A stretch of DNA of 49,956 nucleotides from Chitinophagales bacterium (GTDB lineage: Bacteria; Bacteroidota; Bacteroidia; Chitinophagales; Chitinophagaceae): positions 1-49,956 of the forward strand of contig JAAFIK010000034.1 of the NCBI GenBank assembly GCA_013298665.1, read 5' to 3'. A model generated the notes under the pieces. The model saw nothing but the letters and a program-made list of their open reading frames with translations, searched no databases and was not told the DNA's origin. Below, in pieces: positions 46,645 through 49,956 of this stretch (the stretch's first letter is position 1; every line of letters starts with the position of its first letter). The position numbers and the translations under genes were made by a program.

Positions 46645-46709
46645 AAAGATAACAAAACTGTTATCTTTTTTTTGTTATCAAAAATAAAATAACAAAATTT
46701 TGATAACAA
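46645..46709. promoter_or_regulatory. Paired GTTATC palindromes, likely operators of the XRE regulator
   Basis: Palindrome 1 is AAAGATAAC-N6-GTTATCTTT (46645-46668). Palindrome 2 has 12-bp arms TTGTTATCAAAA (46672-46683) and TTTTGATAACAA (46698-46709). Further partial half-sites are at 46619-46626 and 46688-46693. They lie 27-91 bp upstream of the XRE start codon, where an autorepressor would bind. Confidence 0.75.
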
Positions 46710-46777
46710 TTATGTCAGTTGTATGCAGCGCAGGATTGTATAACAGTGAAGACCCGGCACAGCACCTGCACCAGGCT

Positions 46778-46848
46778 AAAAAGCCTGTTTTCAAAAACGG
46801 GCTTTTCAGCGCTTACCATCATCCTTACCGTACTGTTTCTTTGTATCG
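46778..46848 (+). promoter_or_regulatory. Element A, copy 2: hairpin plus TGTTTCTTTGT box upstream of the GH64 gene
   Basis: AAAAGCCTGTTTT and AAAACGGGCTTTT form a 13-bp stem with one G-T pair; CAGCGCTTAC follows, and TGTTTCTTTGT lies at 46834-46844. Order and spacing match copy 1 at 37120. Hairpin differences between the copies are wobble-compatible, so pairing is kept. It is read as promoter plus upstream element of the transcript that carries L2. Confidence 0.6.
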
Positions 46849-46915
46849 TTAACAAGAAGCTTCTATAACACACCGGGGATGCCTTCCTGTCGCAAGGCAG
46901 GAACCCGAACAACAA

Positions 46916-47010
46916 CGGCAAAAGTGGAGTTCAGCCACCACTTAAAAAAACGGGTTCATCCCGCAGGACATTTATGCGGGAGGCGGTTTCTGAAAAAGCT
47001 GATGACCAGG
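46916..47010 (+). promoter_or_regulatory. Leader element L2 of the GH64 gene (copy 2 of 3)
   Basis: It shares 45 bases with L1 and 41 with L3. H1 is AAGTGG/CCACTT. CGGG (46951-46954) and GCGGGA (46976-46981) compete for TCCCGC (46959-46964). The loop of the second helix (AGGACATTTAT) differs from L1 (TGGGCTTTTAA) while its stem is unchanged. The block ends with GGAGGCGGTTTCTGAAAAAG and an ATG at the place where L1 has ATG 40634. Confidence 0.7.
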
Positions 47011-47046
47011 GGAAAGCAATTGCCAATTTTACCAGTACTTATATAG
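47002..47046 (+). CDS. Possible 14-codon leader peptide in L2
   Basis: ATG 47002 corresponds to ATG 40634 at the end of L1 and opens a short frame MTRGKQLPILPVLI that stops at 47044-47046, about 66 nt before the GH64 gene. In L1 the equivalent ATG (MSRKK) is in frame with the operon's first gene. It may be a translated leader that influences the H2/H3 switch or a relic of a duplicated gene start. Evidence is only position and conservation between two copies. Confidence 0.25.
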   Translation: MTRGKQLPILPVLI

Positions 47047-47112
47047 TTGCCAAAAGAATTGCATACAGCAATAAAATAAGCCGCAAATAGTAACAAATCA
47101 AAAAAAGTAAAA

Positions 47113-48675
47113 ATGAACACTCTCAATGTAGTGGTAAATACCACTATACCTCAAACAGGAATTTGGCTATATGCCACTTTAAACGATAACAGTGGCACAC
47201 CCATTCCTTCCCTTCCAACTAATACACCAGTCCAACTAAGCACATTAAGCGGAAACAGTTTTGAAGTACCTGTAGGTTTTTCGGGTCGTATTTATTTCTT
47301 CCTTACCGAAGACTCTAGCAAAATCCCCTCCAAGCCCTCTGGTATAAATACAACAATAAATGTAAGGTATGACTGGGTGGAAATGACATATGATGGCACA
47401 CCCACCGCCTGCGTCAACCTTACTTCGGTTGACCAGTTTGGCATTGCCCTTACCCTTCAAACGCAGGATGGCAGTGGAAAAAAGCTGCAAAGCGTTGGAT
47501 ATAACGAGGCTGCTTCTTCCATCATATCCACATTTGCCAGCCTTGCACACTCCGCAGTTCAATATAATGGCTCGGCTTTTATCCGTGTTAGGTCACCTTT
47601 GCATGCAGTTGCTGATTACCCCTCGCTAAATGATTATCTCCAGAATATTAACGAAAAATTTTTCATAGTATCTGGTATGTTTGATGGAAATCCAGGATTA
47701 GGCTTGCCCGCTATAGGCTTCGAGTACGAGTGTACCTTTAACTATAAAAATGAAGAAACCATTTACCTGGTGCCAATGGGAAACAGTAGTTTACAAGGCA
47801 CTATTGAGATACCCTGCTCAAGTTTACCCCTCATGATTTATGCCTGCGACGGAAGTTTTAATGTGCCGGGTACCACAGCCGGTCCGGCGGGTAACGGAAA
47901 TGGCGATACTGTGGGATACAATGATTCATGGTCTACTGTGGTGCGTAATTTTTTGGTAGGATTTAATGTAGGCTATTACGGATATATGCCTGCCCCCGCC
48001 TCCAATGGTTATAAGTACAATTGCAACTACAGTTGGGATTGGTCGCCGGAATTTGCCTACCAATATCAGTCGCAAAAAACACCAATAAATCACTATTACA
48101 ACCAATATGCCTCTACCATTTACAACGCGTCCAACTCCTACGGCTTTCCATTTTCCGACTTTATAGGCAAGCCCCTGGTTGGACTTAATAATGTAAGCAC
48201 CTTGCAAATTTCGCTCTTAAACGATTCGGAAACCAACCACGATTACACAGCCCCGCCAACCGGCAGCCTTAGCCCTGTAAACTATCTAAATCCGACAAGC
48301 GGCGACGGCACACAAATAGCCATTATTTTTGATTGCGGTGTAGGCCAGCCCATGTATTACAGTGGCAGCATCAACCTTATGGGCAGCGATTTTTCTACTG
48401 GCTATAACAACTGGTGGAGCGGTAACCCACCGCGGGTACCCATAGAGGCTGCTAACTGCACGGTAAACCAGGTACCCTGCTATAAAAGCTCAATTTGCCA
48501 GTACACTTTCACCATTCGTAATAAACCATTTAACCTGTATCTGCAAACCGATAATTCAGGAAATATTTGTAGTGCAGCTGTCGATGTAGACTTAAATGTA
48601 ACTATCAGCGCAAGCCAGACCAGTGTGACTATTTCTAATATTTTTTGGAGTCTTCCGCAACCACTGCCAGCCTGA
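47113..48675 (+). CDS. GH64 / thaumatin-like beta-1,3-glucanase-family protein, no signal peptide
   Basis: 520 aa. Residues about 85-130 (TINVRYDWVEMTYDGTPTAC, VNLTSVDQFGIALTL) and FFIVSGMFDG, GFEYECTF further on follow the GH64-TLP pattern of laminaripentaose-producing glucanases and thaumatin-like proteins. The N-terminal 80 residues are a small beta domain (MNTLNVVVNTTIPQTGIWLY). The last 200 residues are Tyr/Asn-rich. No signal peptide or lipobox, which is unusual for a glucanase. I could not assign the catalytic Glu/Asp with certainty, so binding rather than cleavage is possible. It has both element A and leader L2 upstream. Confidence 0.7.
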   Translation: MNTLNVVVNTTIPQTGIWLYATLNDNSGTPIPSLPTNTPVQLSTLSGNSFEVPVGFSGRIYFFLTEDSSKIPSKPSGINTTINVRYDWVEMTYDGTPTACVNLTSVDQFGIALTLQTQDGSGKKLQSVGYNEAASSIISTFASLAHSAVQYNGSAFIRVRSPLHAVADYPSLNDYLQNINEKFFIVSGMFDGNPGLGLPAIGFEYECTFNYKNEETIYLVPMGNSSLQGTIEIPCSSLPLMIYACDGSFNVPGTTAGPAGNGNGDTVGYNDSWSTVVRNFLVGFNVGYYGYMPAPASNGYKYNCNYSWDWSPEFAYQYQSQKTPINHYYNQYASTIYNASNSYGFPFSDFIGKPLVGLNNVSTLQISLLNDSETNHDYTAPPTGSLSPVNYLNPTSGDGTQIAIIFDCGVGQPMYYSGSINLMGSDFSTGYNNWWSGNPPRVPIEAANCTVNQVPCYKSSICQYTFTIRNKPFNLYLQTDNSGNICSAAVDVDLNVTISASQTSVTISNIFWSLPQPLPA

Positions 48676-48719
48676 TAGTGTACCTACGCCCGTCAGCAGA
48701 GCGATGCAGGTGCAAAACA

Positions 48720-48775
48720 GTTTTCGCTGCGAAAAATCCTCTGCGGTCTCTGCTCTCCGCGTGCGCTGCGTGAAA
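48720..48775. repeat. Degenerate CTCTGCG-type short repeat
   Basis: CCTCTGCGGTCTCTGCTCTCCGCG and CTGCGTGAAAAAAT resemble the dispersed ACGCAGAG / CTCTGCGTCTCTGCGTGA repeat found in many unrelated bacterial genomes. It lies just after the GH64 gene, in the gap before L3 (48676-48973), which otherwise shows only L3. Confidence 0.5.
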
Positions 48776-48855
48776 AAATATACAGACCATTTTATAATCA
48801 AACAGGTATGATTTATTGGTCACTTTCGTATAAGTTGAAACAAGAATAACAATTT

Positions 48856-48896
48856 CGGCAAAAGTGGAGTTCAGCCACCACTTAAAAAAACGGGTT
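48856..48896 (+). promoter_or_regulatory. Leader element L3 of the papain-like peptidase gene (copy 3 of 3)
   Basis: 41 bases identical to L2 (46916-46956), containing H1 (AAGTGG/CCACTT), the A7 run and CGGGTT. Identity then stops: the CCCGC and GCGGG parts are absent, so the switch helices H2/H3 cannot form here. It lies about 80 nt before the peptidase start. Either a reduced leader or evidence that the H1 part alone is the functional unit. Confidence 0.65.
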
Positions 48897-48973
48897 GGCA
48901 TGCACCAAAATTAATACACCATTAATCCAGAACACATGCCAGGTTTATTTCAAGATTTCTAACCAATTTTTTT

Positions 48974-49956
48974 TATGAATTTTAATGAACTGAACAGTGC
49001 GCTTGCAAGCTCGGGTGCCTTGTGGAGTGCCAATGAAAACAAAATTTCAATACTGAGCGATGATGCCAAAAAGCAAATGCTCGGTGCCGAAAAGCCTGCG
49101 GGCTATACACCCCCAGTTGCCAGGAAGGCTGTTGCCGCCACCGCTGGTTTACCTGCCGCTATAGACTGGCGCAACAACAATGGCAATTTTGTTACCGCTG
49201 TCAAAAACCAGGGTGGCTGTGGCTCCTGTGTTTCATTTGGCACCATGGCTGCAATGGAATCGCGGTTTGCCATTGAGCAATCCATGCTGCTGAATTTTTC
49301 TGAAGCAGATATGTTTTTCTGTTCATCGCATGGTGCCTCATGCGGGGGCTGGTGGCCGATCGCGGCTTACCAATCCAACCAAACCAGGGGAATCATACAG
49401 GAGTGCCTGTTTCCATACGCTACCGCATTTCCCGGAAACAATATCTGGAATCAGCCCCCAACCTGCAAAAACACCCCCAACAGGGCAGACTATGCTTTCA
49501 CGTACGCAAACATCAATACCACCACAACTGCCGATGAAGCTAAAAACTATCTTTGTTCCACAGGACCCATCGCTGCATGCTTCGATGTGTATGAAGATTT
49601 CTATCATTACAGTTCCGGCATTTATCAGCATACGTCGGGCAATTATGTCGGGGGGCATTGTATATGTATCGTAGGCTACAACGACAATGGTGGCAATGGC
49701 TACTGGATATGCAAAAACTCATGGGATACTTCCTGGGGTATGAATGGTTACTTCTACATTGCCTATGGCCAATGCAATATTGACGTGTATGAAAAAGTGG
49801 GCGTATCGGGAATCACCCAGCCGAATAAAACCTTTGTTTCCTTCGGCTCACAAACTTTCTCCAATGTTTTTCTGCGGATGGATGGTACAGGCGTAACCAC
49901 ACCGGTGGGTTCGGGTGGCGGCGTTGTAAACTGCCAGTACACCGCAGGCCCGTGGG
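48974..49956 (+). CDS. Papain-family (C1) cysteine peptidase, partial at window end
   Basis: 327 codons from ATG 48974, open to the last base. A short pro-region (about 1-58, with KISILSDDAKKQMLG) precedes the mature start LPAAIDWRNNNGNFVTAVKN. Catalytic Cys85 is in QGGCGSCVSFGTMAAMES. The catalytic His is in GGHCICIVGYND and Asn in WICKNSWDTSWGMNGYF, so the triad is complete. VSF replaces the WAF that normally follows the active Cys. After about residue 285 a new, probably beta-rich domain begins (KTFVSFGSQTFSNVFL) and leaves the window. No signal peptide. Leader L3 links it to the MNIO operon, where it could process the Cys-rich protein. Confidence 0.9.

Noticed and set aside
1..49956. tRNA or rRNA genes
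   Set aside because: No intergenic segment showed a T-loop GGTTCGAATCC-type motif or rRNA-like conserved blocks; this was by eye, so a tRNA scan could still find one.

Overview
The window reads as a chromosomal segment of a Bacteroidota bacterium, probably a Chitinophagaceae relative. The evidence is a type IX secretion C-terminal sorting domain (22.2-22.7 kb), an Oar-like TonB-dependent receptor, LytS/LytTR and TPR-type sensor kinases, DUF1573 and MATE genes, TAnnTTTG-type -7 promoter boxes (lepA, trxA, ahcY, a parvulin gene) and weak Shine-Dalgarno signals. This placement is inferred from gene content only. No tRNA, rRNA, CRISPR array or intact transposase was recognised.

Layout. 0-0.3 kb: a 42-bp tandem array that may code on the minus strand and leaves the window. 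0.6-5.5 kb: a flavin amine oxidase, then a caspase-like peptidase overlapping an alpha/beta hydrolase. 6.1-8.7 kb: a DtxR/MntR-family regulator and an NRAMP transporter with a C-terminal universal-stress domain, preceded by a DtxR-like operator. 8.8-11.8 kb: a tight run of SirB1-like, DUF952, CsaA, Ogt and DUF2452 genes. 11.8-14.3 kb: parvulin and MATE. 14.4-16.1 kb: an AT-rich block with PAP2, a DUF1573 lipoprotein and a lipoprotein with a fulvocin C-like eight-cysteine tail. 16.3-24.5 kb: lepA, GH53 galactanase, thioredoxin, a beta-helix protein, a T9SS cargo protein and an SpmA-SpmB-type membrane protein. 25-29.8 kb: the TonB-dependent receptor and ahcY. 30-36.6 kb: a hybrid kinase with an HPt protein, a duplicated PAP2/haloperoxidase protein and a LytS/LytTR pair.

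The most unusual part is 37-50 kb. After an orphan gene and a NarL-type two-component pair comes a compact operon (40.6-45.95 kb): a beta-barrel plus LecA-like lectin protein, a ferritin-like protein, a cysteine-rich protein with repeated C-x5-C units and no signal peptide, a DUF692 (MNIO) enzyme and a DUF2063 partner. The last three form a substrate/oxidase/partner set like those that modify cysteines in methanobactin- and bufferin-type peptides. Next come an XRE regulator with clear palindromic operators, a GH64/thaumatin-like protein and a papain-family peptidase that leaves the window.

The operon, the GH64 gene and the peptidase gene are each preceded by a near-identical leader. In two of the copies CCCGC can pair either with an upstream CGGG or a downstream GCGGG, which suggests a shared cis-regulatory RNA. 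A second shared element (hairpin plus a TGTTTCTTTGT box) precedes the orphan gene and the GH64 gene. None of the leader-linked products has a classical signal peptide. I infer one co-regulated regulon around a modified Cys-rich product; its chemistry and function are unknown.
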